Below are positions 56,098 through 63,981 of a stretch of DNA of 64,000 nucleotides, one piece after another. The translations under genes were made by a program, and so were the position numbers. Each line of letters begins with the position of its first letter. Position 1 is the stretch's first letter. The notes below the pieces were generated by a model, which searched no databases, was not told where the DNA came from, and worked only from the letters and a program-made list of their open reading frames with translations. Location: positions 62,001-126,000 of the forward strand of contig JAGHZY010000004.1 in NCBI GenBank assembly GCA_017745175.1, read 5' to 3'. Source of the stretch: Sphingopyxis sp. (GTDB lineage Bacteria; Pseudomonadota; Alphaproteobacteria; Sphingomonadales; Sphingomonadaceae).

Positions 56098-56120
56098 TAC
56101 GCAGGCGGGCACAATGTCCC
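56098..56120 (-). promoter_or_regulatory. Candidate ECF sigma promoter of copAB
   Basis: On the minus strand GGGAC (56120-56116) is followed, 17 nt from its first base, by TGCGTA (56103-56098). The same TGCGTA box with GGG 17-18 nt upstream occurs before the cnrY-like gene and before copC. The predicted start would leave a short leader before copA. Confidence 0.5.
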
Positions 56121-56156
56121 TTGCCGTATCCGGAGATTTTTGGATAGCCAGGGGCT

Positions 56157-56726
56157 CTATTCGCCACCGCCGAGCAGCGCGCGCAGCTTGGCGCGGGCGC
56201 GGTAAAGCCGCGTCTCGACCGTCTTCTCACTGACCTTCAGCAGTTCGGCCGCCTCGGACTGGCTGAGATCCTCGAGCCCCCGCAGCACCAGCACTTCGCG
56301 CAGATTGTGCGGAAGCGCCGCCATCGCCTTGCGGACGCGGGCAAGTTCGGCGCGATCCCCGGCCTCGATATCGGGCGCGGGCCCTTCGCTCGCGACTTCG
56401 TGCGCGCTTTCGAGCGGCAGCGCGCGCGCGAAGAAGGAGCGCACCGCGCGTCGCCGCGCCCAGTCGCGGCATTTGTTGATCGCGATGCGCGAAATCCAGG
56501 TACGGAACGGCCGCTCGCCGTCGTAGCGCGCGAGCGCGGCGAAGCCGGCGACGAAGGTCTCCTGCGTCAGGTCCATCGCTTCGTCGGCGTCGCCGACATG
56601 CCCCCGGATCAGGCGAAAGACCGGCGCCTTGTAGCGTGCCAGAAATTCGCGATAGACATCCTGTCGCCCGGTCCGGGCCAGCGCGGCGAGTTCGCCGTCG
56701 CTACATCGCGAAAGGTCGAGGCTCAC
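56157..56726 (-). CDS. ECF-family RNA polymerase sigma factor (CnrH-like)
   Basis: A 189-residue sigma-70 family protein with region 2 (about residues 25-90; DLTQETFVAGFAALARYDGERPFRTWISRIAINKCRDWARR) and region 4 (about 130-185; LPHNLREVLVLRGLEDLSQSEAAELLKVSEKTVETRLYRARAKL). The GTG at 56726 overlaps the sensor gene stop. It is last in a three-gene module whose order matches cnrYXH. It probably transcribes this module, copAB and copCD in response to metal. Confidence 0.9.
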   Translation of the reverse strand: MSLDLSRCSDGELAALARTGRQDVYREFLARYKAPVFRLIRGHVGDADEAMDLTQETFVAGFAALARYDGERPFRTWISRIAINKCRDWARRRAVRSFFARALPLESAHEVASEGPAPDIEAGDRAELARVRKAMAALPHNLREVLVLRGLEDLSQSEAAELLKVSEKTVETRLYRARAKLRALLGGGE

Positions 56727-57163
56727 CGTGCATCGGCGGTCAGCGCTTCGACCACGACCTTGTCGAACATTGCCGCCTGATCGCGATCAAGCACGCCGCG
56801 CATCGCGAACAGATGCTTGAGCGTTTCCTTCTGCAGCTCGCCCATCACCTCGTGCGTCTCGTCGATCGCCCTCGTGACCTGCGGGCCATAGCCATGCTCG
56901 GCCGCGATCGCCTGCGCGAGGCGGATATTGGCGGCGCGCATCTCAAGCTCCAGCGCCTCGCGCCGCGCCTTGAACTGCGCCTCGATCGGACCAAGCTTCT
57001 GCTGCTGACCGGACGTCAGTTTCAGTTCGCGGTGCAGCATGGCATGGAGCTCGGTCTCGTTCGCACGCGGCGCATCGACGAGCGCACGGCCGACGAACAC
57101 GCCCGCCAGCGCAGCCAGAAAGGCGATCAGACCGATAATGAGCAAGCGGCGCGACGGCGTCAT
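56723..57163 (-). CDS. Periplasmic metal sensor (CnrX-like)
   Basis: A 146-residue protein with an N-terminal membrane anchor (residues 7-27) and a four-helix periplasmic domain. His40, His44, Glu61, His117 and Met121 reproduce the spacing of the CnrX metal ligands (42, 46, 63, 119, 123 as I recall them). In that family, metal binding releases the sigma factor through the anti-sigma partner. Context points to copper as the signal here, although the CnrX site responds to nickel and cobalt. Its ends overlap both neighbours (ATGA and GTGA). Confidence 0.8.
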   Translation of the reverse strand: MTPSRRLLIIGLIAFLAALAGVFVGRALVDAPRANETELHAMLHRELKLTSGQQQKLGPIEAQFKARREALELEMRAANIRLAQAIAAEHGYGPQVTRAIDETHEVMGELQKETLKHLFAMRGVLDRDQAAMFDKVVVEALTADAR

Positions 57164-57411
57164 CAACGCGGATCCAGCGGGCTTGCGGGAACGAGCGGCG
57201 TCAGCGGGCTGGCCGCAACGGCCGACGGCGCGAAGGCGCTGCCGGCGATCACGCCGCCACCCAGCGAAATGAACGCGGCAAGCGCGATCGTCCGCCGCAT
57301 CGCAGCCGCATCGCGCTGCCGCGTGGCGAGTGCGTGCAGCACGCGGTCGTCGAGCGAATCCAATGCCTCGGGCAGGTTGGTCGCATTCAGGATTCGAAGT
57401 TCGTCGTCCAT
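57163..57411 (-). CDS. Small membrane protein, probable anti-sigma factor (CnrY-like)
   Basis: An 82-residue protein. A cytoplasmic N-terminal helix (LPEALDSLDDRVLHALATRQRDAAAMRR), a single membrane span (about 42-66) and a short Pro-rich periplasmic tail give the CnrY layout. It is encoded upstream of the sensor and sigma genes with an ATGA overlap. The assignment rests on size, topology and gene order, since such anti-sigma factors conserve little sequence. Confidence 0.65.
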   Translation of the reverse strand: MDDELRILNATNLPEALDSLDDRVLHALATRQRDAAAMRRTIALAAFISLGGGVIAGSAFAPSAVAASPLTPLVPASPLDPR

Positions 57412-57439
57412 CGGCTTTCGCCATTCCTTCCAGCCACTA

Positions 57440-57462
57440 TACGCACGCCGCCCGGTTACCCC
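57440..57462 (-). promoter_or_regulatory. Candidate ECF sigma promoter of the cnrYXH-like module
   Basis: On the minus strand GGGGTAACC (from 57462) is followed by GTGCGTATAG (TGCGTA at 57445-57440). It mirrors the copC promoter on the opposite strand of the same 146-nt gap, and would make the sigma factor autoregulatory. Confidence 0.55.
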
Positions 57463-57500
57463 TCAACGCCGCGCGTTTTCGAAGCCATTGTTTTTTCCGA

Positions 57501-57524
57501 GGGGAACCCCCGTTGTCGTGCGTA
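57501..57524 (+). promoter_or_regulatory. Candidate ECF sigma promoter of copCD
   Basis: GGGGAACC (57501-57508) is followed by GTGCGTAATAG (TGCGTA at 57519-57524), giving a leader of about 27 nt before copC. It shares both boxes with the divergent cnrY-side promoter, with one nt difference in spacing. Confidence 0.55.
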
Positions 57525-57557
57525 ATAGCCCGAACGGACATCCGATTGGAGTTTTTT

Positions 57558-57941
57558 ATGAAAAAGTGGCTTCCCCTCCCCCTGATCGCCGCGTTTGCAC
57601 TGACCACGATGCCGGCCACAGCGCTCGCACATGCCAAGCTGGTCGGATCGACGCCCGCGGCGAATGCGACGGCATCGAAGGTGACTTCGGTCGTCCTGAA
57701 GTTCAGCGAAAAGCTGATCACCTCGACCGTCAAGGCCGAACTGGTGATGACGGGCATGCCCGGCATGAAGGACCATCCGCCGATGAAAATCCCCTTCACG
57801 TCGGCGATGGGGAAGGACGGCAAGTCGATGACGCTGCAGCTCAAGCGCGCGCTCGTCCCCGGCACCTACAGGGTCAAATGGTCGGCCGCGGGTACCGACA
57901 CGCACCGCATGGGCAGCGAATTCAGCTTCACCGTGAAGTAA
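57558..57941 (+). CDS. copC: Periplasmic copper-binding protein CopC
   Basis: A 127-residue protein with a signal peptide cleaved after ALA (about residue 24), so the mature protein starts HAKLVGSTPA. The N-terminal His is a classic CopC copper ligand. VVLKFSEKL, the Met-rich MTGMPGMKDHPPM and the terminal GTYRVKWSAAGTDTHRMGSEFSFTVK complete the fold. GGAG stands 7 nt before the ATG at 57558. copD follows 4 nt later. Confidence 0.93.
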   Translation: MKKWLPLPLIAAFALTTMPATALAHAKLVGSTPAANATASKVTSVVLKFSEKLITSTVKAELVMTGMPGMKDHPPMKIPFTSAMGKDGKSMTLQLKRALVPGTYRVKWSAAGTDTHRMGSEFSFTVK

Positions 57942-57945
57942 GACG

Positions 57946-58866
57946 ATGACCGACCTCCCCGTGATCGGCATCCGGTTCGCGCTCTACGCCGACCTCATGC
58001 TGATCACGGGGCTCGCGGCTTTTTCCTTCCATGCCCTCGCGGCCGGCGAACGGCGCGATCCCGAAATCGCCGCGCTACTCGCGCGTCCGCAGCGCTGGCT
58101 CTGCGCCATAGGGCTGATCGTCTCCGCGCTGGGGATGCTCGTCCTGACCGCGAACATGCAGGGCGTCGATATGCTCGCGGTCGACCTGCCCATGCTCCTT
58201 ACGATGATCGGCGAAACCGACGTCGGAACCGCATGGACCGTCCGGATGATCGCCCTGCTCATCGCGGCGGGGGCCGCCTGGCAGGCCCGCCGGTGGTCCT
58301 CGCCTGTCGCCGCGATCATGGCGATCGCGGGCGCTGTAGCGCTCGCATCGCTGGCATGGACGGGCCATGCCGGCGCGACCGAAGGCCTGCCCGGAACGCT
58401 CCATCGCGCCAGCGACGCGCTGCACATGATCGCCGCCGCGGTCTGGCTCGGCGCAATCCTTGCCTTCCTGCTGCTCTTGCGGTCGCTGCGCGGTGCCGAA
58501 CAGGTCGCCCGGATCGCGCGCAGCCTCGACTCCTTTGCCGCGACCGGGACGATATGCGTGCTCGTCATCACGGCAACCGGTCTGGTCAATGCCGAACTGA
58601 TCGTCGGCATCCGGAACGCCGGCGCGTCGCTGGCCGCGCCCTACGGCCAGCTCCTCGTCGCCAAGTTCATCCTCTTCGCATCCATGCTGGCTCTTGCGGC
58701 TGCAAACCGCTGGCGGCTGGTTCCCGCGCTTGGCGCCTCGCCCGTGGATGGCGACGCCCGCGCCGCCATTCGCGCGATGCGCCGGAGTCTCGTCCTGGAA
58801 GCGGCCGCCGGAACGGCCATCCTCGCGCTCGTCGCGTGGCTCGGGACACTGGCACCGACGAGCTGA
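57946..58866 (+). CDS. copD: Copper resistance membrane protein CopD
   Basis: A 306-residue polytopic protein with eight likely helices. WTGHAGATEGLPGTLHRASDALHMIAAAVWLGAI contains the conserved His residues of the family, and LVITATGLVNA and LLVAKFILFASML follow. It is thought to move copper across the inner membrane with CopC. It is the second gene of the copCD operon. Confidence 0.92.
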   Translation: MTDLPVIGIRFALYADLMLITGLAAFSFHALAAGERRDPEIAALLARPQRWLCAIGLIVSALGMLVLTANMQGVDMLAVDLPMLLTMIGETDVGTAWTVRMIALLIAAGAAWQARRWSSPVAAIMAIAGAVALASLAWTGHAGATEGLPGTLHRASDALHMIAAAVWLGAILAFLLLLRSLRGAEQVARIARSLDSFAATGTICVLVITATGLVNAELIVGIRNAGASLAAPYGQLLVAKFILFASMLALAAANRWRLVPALGASPVDGDARAAIRAMRRSLVLEAAAGTAILALVAWLGTLAPTS

Positions 58867-58905
58867 TCCGGCGACGGCAGCCGCATTATGTCGAAGCGAA
58901 GCTAT

Positions 58906-58990
58906 TGGTGCCCCTGGCCGGACTCGAACCAGCACTCCTTGCGGAACTCGATTTTGAGTCGAGCGCGTCTACCAATTTCACCACAGGGGC
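58906..58990 (-). tRNA. tRNA-Leu (anticodon CAA)
   Basis: An 85-nt cloverleaf. Acceptor arms GCCCCTG and CAGGGGC pair, the anticodon arm CTCGA-CTCAAAA-TCGAG gives CAA, a class II variable arm is present, the T arm has GGTTCGAGTCC, and CCA is encoded. It lies between copD and the methyltransferase gene, on the minus strand. Confidence 0.95.
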
Positions 58991-59015
58991 CCATAAGTCA
59001 CGGGGCGTCGAAAGC

Positions 59016-59048
59016 GCGGCGCCTCCCCTAGGGCGAAGCGCCGCATTT
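59016..59048 (+). terminator. Possible terminator
   Basis: GCGGCGC (59016-59022) and GCGCCGC (59038-59044) form a 7-bp stem followed by ATTTT. The loop is long (15 nt). It could end transcripts reading through from copCD. Confidence 0.35.
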
Positions 59049-59066
59049 TGCCAAGCTATTTCTTCA

Positions 59067-59729
59067 TCAGCCGGGCTTTACTGCGCTATAGAGCGAGATC
59101 GAGCCGGTCGGTGTCGCGATCACCGACTGCTCGATGACCGCCTCGAAACCTGCGGCTTCGATCAGGGCCGGCAAACAACCTCTCGCATTGGGTTCGGTCA
59201 GCTCAAAGCCGTCGACGATCTGCACCTGACGGAAAAGCAGGCGCATCAGGAAGGAACGCTGCTCGCCATAATCGGCGATGAACATTTGCCCACCGGGCCG
59301 GAGCAGCCGCCATTTCTGGCGAAGGATGGAAGACTTCACCGCGAGCGGGCATTGATGGAGCACAAGACTGGATGTGATGCGGTCGCAATCGGCGAGATGC
59401 GGAATATCGTCGAGCGCATCGCCCATCGCATTGACCCAGTCGACCGGCACGGCTGCCGCGGACTTGGCGCGGGCGATCGCCAGCGCCTCGGGGTCGGGGT
59501 CGACGCCGATCACCATCGCGTCCGATACTTTGTGCCGGAGTGCGATCGCCAGCGTCCCCGTTCCGCAGCCAATATCGACGATCCGCTCGCCAGGCTGTGG
59601 ATCGATCAACCGGATCAGCGCGCTGCGCCACCGTTTTTCGCGCGTCATCAGCGCGACAACCCGGTCGTAGCGATCGATATTGCCAACCCTGCCAAGCGCG
59701 GGCACGAAATCCTTCGATGTCGTCGTCAT
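59067..59729 (-). CDS. Class I SAM-dependent methyltransferase
   Basis: A 220-residue protein. The SAM-binding motif is ERIVDIGCGTGTLAIAL, followed by VIGVDPDPEALAIA, a post-I acidic pair and LRPGGQMFIADYGEQ. The family is the ubiE/menaquinone-like branch, but the acceptor cannot be told. A small-molecule methylation is likely. Confidence 0.82.
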   Translation of the reverse strand: MTTTSKDFVPALGRVGNIDRYDRVVALMTREKRWRSALIRLIDPQPGERIVDIGCGTGTLAIALRHKVSDAMVIGVDPDPEALAIARAKSAAAVPVDWVNAMGDALDDIPHLADCDRITSSLVLHQCPLAVKSSILRQKWRLLRPGGQMFIADYGEQRSFLMRLLFRQVQIVDGFELTEPNARGCLPALIEAAGFEAVIEQSVIATPTGSISLYSAVKPG

Positions 59730-59775
59730 ACGCTTGCCCTAGTGGCAAAAGGCGCCCCGCGATTGAACGAAGCGG

Positions 59776-60348
59776 CTACGGATATCGCCGGAAGGCGTCG
59801 CCCGCCCGGATGCCGAACATCTGCCTGATCGTCCGCGCCAGATGCGCGGCATCGGCAAAGCCCGCGTCGTGCGCCGCGCCGGTCAGCCCCTCCCCCGCGC
59901 GCAGCGCCATGATCGCCGCACGCAGCCGCCGCCAGAGTACATAGCGCCGGAAAGGCGTCCCGATCTCGGCGGCAAAAAGATGCCGCAGCCGCCCTTCGGA
60001 CAGGCCGGAGCGCCCGGCGATATCCGCCAGCCGGACGGCGCCGTCGGCAAGGCGCGCATCGAGCGCAGCAGCAGCCAGCGCGATCCGCGGGTCGATCGGC
60101 CGCGAACCTGGCCGGTCGATCCAGTCGCGCCAGAAGCCTTGCCCGATCTCGTCCGGCGGCAATATGGCGCATATGCGTTCGCGCAACGACGGCGATGGTG
60201 CCGCCCTTCCGGTCGGTTCGACGAAATATATCTCCGCCGGTCCGCGCGCTTCCAGCCGGTGCGCGACATTCGGCTCGACGAGCAGGCAGCATCCTTCGGC
60301 GACCCGTCCGTCGGCATAGCGGATCGCGGCGGGAGCCGGCGCGAACAC
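59776..60348 (-). CDS. AraC-family transcriptional regulator, 5' end uncertain
   Basis: The frame from GTG 60348 gives 190 residues: a cupin-like N-terminal part (GCCLLVEPNVAHRLE) and a C-terminal AraC helix-turn-helix pair (VRLADIAGRSGLSEGRLRHLFAAEIGTPFRRYVLWRRLRAAI; AHDAGFADAAHLARTIRQMFG). The same frame continues upstream with family-like sequence (VDDFVACWTGSVGDSVQHRHFAAQ) to the stop of the dehydrogenase gene, but it has no ATG, GTG or TTG there. The true start may be an ATC at 60447, an ATA at 60471, or a frameshift may be present. It probably regulates the adjacent dehydrogenase or methyltransferase. Confidence 0.75.
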   Translation of the reverse strand: MFAPAPAAIRYADGRVAEGCCLLVEPNVAHRLEARGPAEIYFVEPTGRAAPSPSLRERICAILPPDEIGQGFWRDWIDRPGSRPIDPRIALAAAALDARLADGAVRLADIAGRSGLSEGRLRHLFAAEIGTPFRRYVLWRRLRAAIMALRAGEGLTGAAHDAGFADAAHLARTIRQMFGIRAGDAFRRYP

Positions 60349-60467
60349 CGCCTGCGCGGCAAAATGCCGGTGCTGGACCGAATCGCCTACCGACCCCGTC
60401 CAGCACGCGACGAAATCGTCGACCGCGAGACTTCCGGCCCAGGCGATCGCATCCTGTCCGCCGGTGC

Positions 60468-61922
60468 CTATTTCCTGAGCTCTTTCGCGAGCGTCTTGGC
60501 GGTCGCCTTGCCATAAGGCGGCTTGAACCCCGCAAGCCCCGCGACGTCGAGCTTTGGCTGACGATAGACCGCGCGCGCATGGCTGAAGGTCCGGAACCCG
60601 TCGACGCCGTGATAATTGCCCATTCCCGACGGCCCGACGCCGCCGAAGGGCAGATCCTCCATCGCATTGTGGAAGAGCACGTCGTTGACCGTCACGCCGC
60701 CCGAGATCGTCCGCGTCAGCACGCGGTCCTCCTCGCTCTTGTCCTGCCCGAAATAATAGAGACCCAGCGGGCGGTCGTTGGCGTTCACATAGTCGATCGC
60801 GTCGTCGATGGTCTTGTAGGTCTTGACCGGCAGGATCGGGCCGAAAATCTCTTCCTGCATCACCTTCATGTCGTCGGTCGGGTTGCGCACGATATGCAGC
60901 GGCATCTTGTGCCCGTTCGCGCTCGCAAAGTCCTCATTCCCCGGATTGACCTCGATCACCTCGGCGCCCTTCTCGCGCGCATCGGCGAGATAGGATTGCA
61001 GCCGGTCGTAGTTGCGCGTGTTCACCACCGACGTATAATCGTCGTTGGCGAGCAAGGTCGGATAAAGCGCCGCCGCGCCCTTGGTGACGCTGTCGATCAC
61101 TGCGCCTTCCTGATCCTCGGCGACGAGCAGATAATCGGGCGCAAGGCAGATCTGCCCCGCGTTCATCATCTTGCCGAGCGCAACGCGCTGGCCGACAAGC
61201 TCCTTGTTTGCGCTGCGCCCGATGAAGGTCGGCGACTTGCCGCCGAGTTCGAGCGTCACGGGTACCAGATTGTCGGCGGCGGCGCGCATGATGTGACGGC
61301 CGACACTCGTCGCGCCGGTGAAGATCATATGATCGAAGGCAAGCTTCGAGAAGGCGACGCCGACCTCGGAATCACCGGTGAAGACGGCCATCTCGGTCGC
61401 ATCGAAATAGTCGGGAACAAGCCGCGCCATCAGCGCCGAGACATTCTCGGTAAACTCCGAGGGCTTGATCATCGCACGGTTGCCCGCGGCAAGGATACCC
61501 GCCATCGGTACGAAGACCATGCCGACAGGGAAGTTCCACGGGCTCACGACGCCGACGACGCCCTTCGGCTGATAGACGACCTCGGCCTTTGCGCCGAGCA
61601 GGCCGAGCGGAAAGGTCGGCTTGCGCTTATCGCCCTTCGACCACGCCGCCATATGCTTCTTCGCATGCCTGAGCGCGCTGACCGAGGGCATGATGTCGGT
61701 CATCAGCGTCTGTTCGCGGCTGCGGTGGCCGAAATCCTCGCTCACCGCCTTCGCAAATTCCTCGGCATTGTCGACGAGCAGCGCGATCGCGCGGTCGATG
61801 CGATCGGCGCGCACTGCAAGGCTCTCGGGCATCGCGACGGTGAAGCTCGCCTTCTGCGCCGCGAGCACCGCGTGCATGCGCGCCGTTTCGCCTGCGATAT
61901 CCTGCTTGATTGCGGTGGCCAT
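60468..61922 (-). CDS. Coniferyl-aldehyde dehydrogenase-like ALDH
   Basis: A 484-residue NAD(P)-dependent aldehyde dehydrogenase. The active-site set is intact: VVSPWNFP (oxyanion Asn), FTGATSVG (cofactor loop), LELGGKSP (general base Glu), GQICLAPDY (nucleophile Cys) and EEIFGP. The overall pattern is that of CalB-type enzymes that oxidise aromatic or medium-chain aldehydes. GGGGAG lies 7 nt before the ATG at 61922. It is the intact counterpart of the pseudoenzyme at 31789-33069. Confidence 0.9.
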   Translation of the reverse strand: MATAIKQDIAGETARMHAVLAAQKASFTVAMPESLAVRADRIDRAIALLVDNAEEFAKAVSEDFGHRSREQTLMTDIMPSVSALRHAKKHMAAWSKGDKRKPTFPLGLLGAKAEVVYQPKGVVGVVSPWNFPVGMVFVPMAGILAAGNRAMIKPSEFTENVSALMARLVPDYFDATEMAVFTGDSEVGVAFSKLAFDHMIFTGATSVGRHIMRAAADNLVPVTLELGGKSPTFIGRSANKELVGQRVALGKMMNAGQICLAPDYLLVAEDQEGAVIDSVTKGAAALYPTLLANDDYTSVVNTRNYDRLQSYLADAREKGAEVIEVNPGNEDFASANGHKMPLHIVRNPTDDMKVMQEEIFGPILPVKTYKTIDDAIDYVNANDRPLGLYYFGQDKSEEDRVLTRTISGGVTVNDVLFHNAMEDLPFGGVGPSGMGNYHGVDGFRTFSHARAVYRQPKLDVAGLAGFKPPYGKATAKTLAKELRK

Positions 61923-62016
61923 GACCCGTCTCCCCTGTAATCCGTCGGGAGCCGTTTGATCATGCCGCGCAGCGGGTTGCAAGATGAAACGGGCCACCCA
62001 TCTTGTCCCTGCCTCT

Positions 62017-62031
62017 TTCGCAACTGCAGCA
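62017..62031. promoter_or_regulatory. TGC-type element upstream of the acetyl-CoA acetyltransferase
   Basis: On the minus strand it reads TGCTGCAGTTGCGAA, 52 nt before the start codon in the divergent gap with the dehydrogenase gene. It shares TGCTGC and TGCGAA at identical spacing with the elements at 33319 and 45199. Confidence 0.45.
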
Positions 62032-62082
62032 AAGGCGCTAAGCGACCCGCCGACGTATCTTTCCCCTACGGAGTCTTTCGCC

Positions 62083-63270
62083 ATGACCGCCACCGATCCC
62101 GTCGTCTTCCTCTCCTATGCCCGCACCCCGATGGGCGGCATGCAGGGCGTATTGTCGGACGCGAGCGCGACCGATCTCGGCGCGACCGCGGTGAAGGCGG
62201 CGGTCGAGCGCGCGGGCGTCAAGGGCGACGATATCGAGCGCATCTATATGGGCTGCGTGCTCCCCGCTGGCCTCGGTCAGGCGCCGGCACGGCAGGCCGC
62301 GATCAAGGCGGGCCTGCCCAAGTCGGTGCAGGCGACGACCGTGAACAAGGTTTGCGGTTCGGGCATGCAGACGGTGATCATGGGCGCCGAAGCGCTCGCC
62401 GCGGGTAGCATCGACCTTGTCGTCGCGGGCGGCATGGAATCGATGACCAACGCGCCCTACCTCCTCAAGAAGCACCGTTCGGGCGCGCGCATCGGCCACG
62501 ACGCCGCATACGACCATATGTTCCTCGACGGACTCGAGGACGCCTATGAGGCCGGCCGCGCGATGGGCACCTTTGCGCAGGATACCGCCGACGCCTATCA
62601 ACTCTCGCGCCAGTCGCAGGACGATTATTCGATCGAATCGCTTAAGCGCGCGCAGGCCGCGATCGCCGACGGCGCCTTCGTGGGCGAGATCACCCCCGTC
62701 ACGCTCACCACGCGCAAGGGCGAGGTCGTCGTCGATACCGACGAACAGCCCGGCAAGGGCAATCCCGACAAGATCCCGACGCTGAAGCCCGCCTTCGCCA
62801 AGGACGGCACGATCACCGCAGCGACGAGCTCGTCGATTTCGGACGGCGCCGCCGCGGTCGTGCTGACGCGCCAGTCGGTCGCCGATGCCAAGGGCGCCAA
62901 GCCCGTCGCGAAGCTCGTCGCGCACGCCGCGCACGCGCAGGAACCCAAGGATTTCACGGTCGCCCCTGTCGGCGCGATCAACAAGGTGCTGGCAAAGGCC
63001 GGCTGGTCGATCGGCGACGTCGACCTGTTCGAGGTCAACGAAGCCTTTGCCTGTGTCGCCATGTTCGCGATGCACGACCTCGGCATCCCGCACGAAAAGA
63101 TCAACGTCCACGGCGGCGCGACCGCGCTCGGGCACCCGATCGGCGCCAGCGGAACGCGCATCATCACCACGCTGATCGCCGCGCTCCAGCGCCACGGCAA
63201 GACGCGCGGCATCGCCAGCCTTTGCATCGGTGGCGGCGAAGCGACGGCGGTCGCGGTCGAATTGGTCTAG
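62083..63270 (+). CDS. Acetyl-CoA acetyltransferase (beta-ketothiolase)
   Basis: A 395-residue thiolase. Cys91 (NKVCGSGMQ) is the nucleophile, His351 (GGATALGHPIGASG) and Cys381 (SLCIGGGEATA) complete the active site, and VNEAFA precedes them. It condenses two acetyl-CoA or cleaves acetoacetyl-CoA. Either polyhydroxybutyrate synthesis (phaA) or ketone/fatty-acid metabolism is possible; no phaB or phaC is adjacent. The ATG at 62083 has GGAG upstream. A terminator follows. Confidence 0.92.
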   Translation: MTATDPVVFLSYARTPMGGMQGVLSDASATDLGATAVKAAVERAGVKGDDIERIYMGCVLPAGLGQAPARQAAIKAGLPKSVQATTVNKVCGSGMQTVIMGAEALAAGSIDLVVAGGMESMTNAPYLLKKHRSGARIGHDAAYDHMFLDGLEDAYEAGRAMGTFAQDTADAYQLSRQSQDDYSIESLKRAQAAIADGAFVGEITPVTLTTRKGEVVVDTDEQPGKGNPDKIPTLKPAFAKDGTITAATSSSISDGAAAVVLTRQSVADAKGAKPVAKLVAHAAHAQEPKDFTVAPVGAINKVLAKAGWSIGDVDLFEVNEAFACVAMFAMHDLGIPHEKINVHGGATALGHPIGASGTRIITTLIAALQRHGKTRGIASLCIGGGEATAVAVELV

Positions 63271-63292
63271 GTCATAATCGGCGAAAGTTCCG

Positions 63293-63319
63293 GGGCGTCG
63301 TCGCAAGACGGCGCCCTTT
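63293..63319 (+). terminator. Rho-independent terminator after the acetyltransferase
   Basis: GGGCGTCGTC and GACGGCGCCC form a 10-bp stem (one T-G pair) closed by a GCAA tetraloop and followed by TTT, 23 nt after the stop codon. Confidence 0.7.
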
Positions 63320-63381
63320 CGTCGTTATGGCCGCGACAAATTGCGACACTAATGACCTGAAAATAAACGCGGCATTCCGGT

Positions 63382-63395
63382 CCGGTTCAAACCGG
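63382..63395. promoter_or_regulatory. Palindrome CCGGTTCAAACCGG
   Basis: Two perfect 6-bp arms around CA, 67 nt before the RcnB-like start. It may be an operator, since no T-run follows. Confidence 0.35.
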
Positions 63396-63462
63396 CCCGC
63401 CTAAACCGTTCCTGTCATCGGGCGAATCCCCCTCCCCCCTGACGATGCAAAGGAATGGCACA

Positions 63463-63933
63463 ATGAAGAAGATGAAATTTCTCACCGCCGGCCTGATCGC
63501 CGCGATGATGGTTCCCGCTGTCGCGCAGGCGCAGACCCGCGAGATCCGCAACGACCGCAAGGAATTGCGCGAAGATCAGCGCGACTTGCGCCATGCTCAG
63601 CGCTACGGTGACCGCGACGATGTTCGCGATGCCCGCCGCGACGTGCGCGACGCCCGCAAGGACCTGCGCGACAGCCAGCGCGACTGGCGCCGCGACACCC
63701 GCTACCAGAACTATCGCGCCCCGTTCCGCTATCAGCAGTTCGGCATCGGCGCGACGCTGCGCCCCAACTATTATGCTCCGGCCTATCGCCCGAGCTGGGA
63801 CAGCCGCTGGGGCGTGCCGCGCGCCGGTCGCAACCTGACCTATGTCCGCCACTATAACGACCTGCTGCTCGTCAACGAGCGCAACGGCCGGGTGGTCAAG
63901 GTCTATCGCAACCACTTTAACTGGCGGCGCTGA
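63463..63933 (+). CDS. RcnB-family periplasmic protein
   Basis: A 156-residue secreted protein. The signal peptide ends at AQAQ (about residue 24). A charged low-complexity region of Arg/Asp repeats (DARRDVRDARKDLRDSQRDWRRD) follows. An RcnB-like C-terminal part has aromatic and Tyr-rich segments and ends LLLVNERNGRVVKVYRNHF. Family members affect nickel/cobalt or envelope homeostasis. The ATG at 63463 has AAGGA upstream; an ATG 18 nt earlier is less well placed. Confidence 0.75.
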   Translation: MKKMKFLTAGLIAAMMVPAVAQAQTREIRNDRKELREDQRDLRHAQRYGDRDDVRDARRDVRDARKDLRDSQRDWRRDTRYQNYRAPFRYQQFGIGATLRPNYYAPAYRPSWDSRWGVPRAGRNLTYVRHYNDLLLVNERNGRVVKVYRNHFNWRR

Positions 63934-63945
63934 CCGCTAACGCCG

Positions 63946-63981
63946 GAAAGGGGCCGACGAGCAATCGTCCGGCCCCTTTTT
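63946..63981 (+). terminator. Rho-independent terminator after the RcnB-like gene
   Basis: GGGGCCG pairs with CGGCCCC and is extended by ACGA/TCGT around a short loop, with one bulged base. TTTTT follows directly. Confidence 0.8.

Noticed and set aside
63541..63700. Repetitive Arg/Asp codons as a possible DNA repeat or CRISPR-like array
   Set aside because: The repeats are codon-level low complexity inside an RcnB-like protein. They have no regular unit and no spacers.
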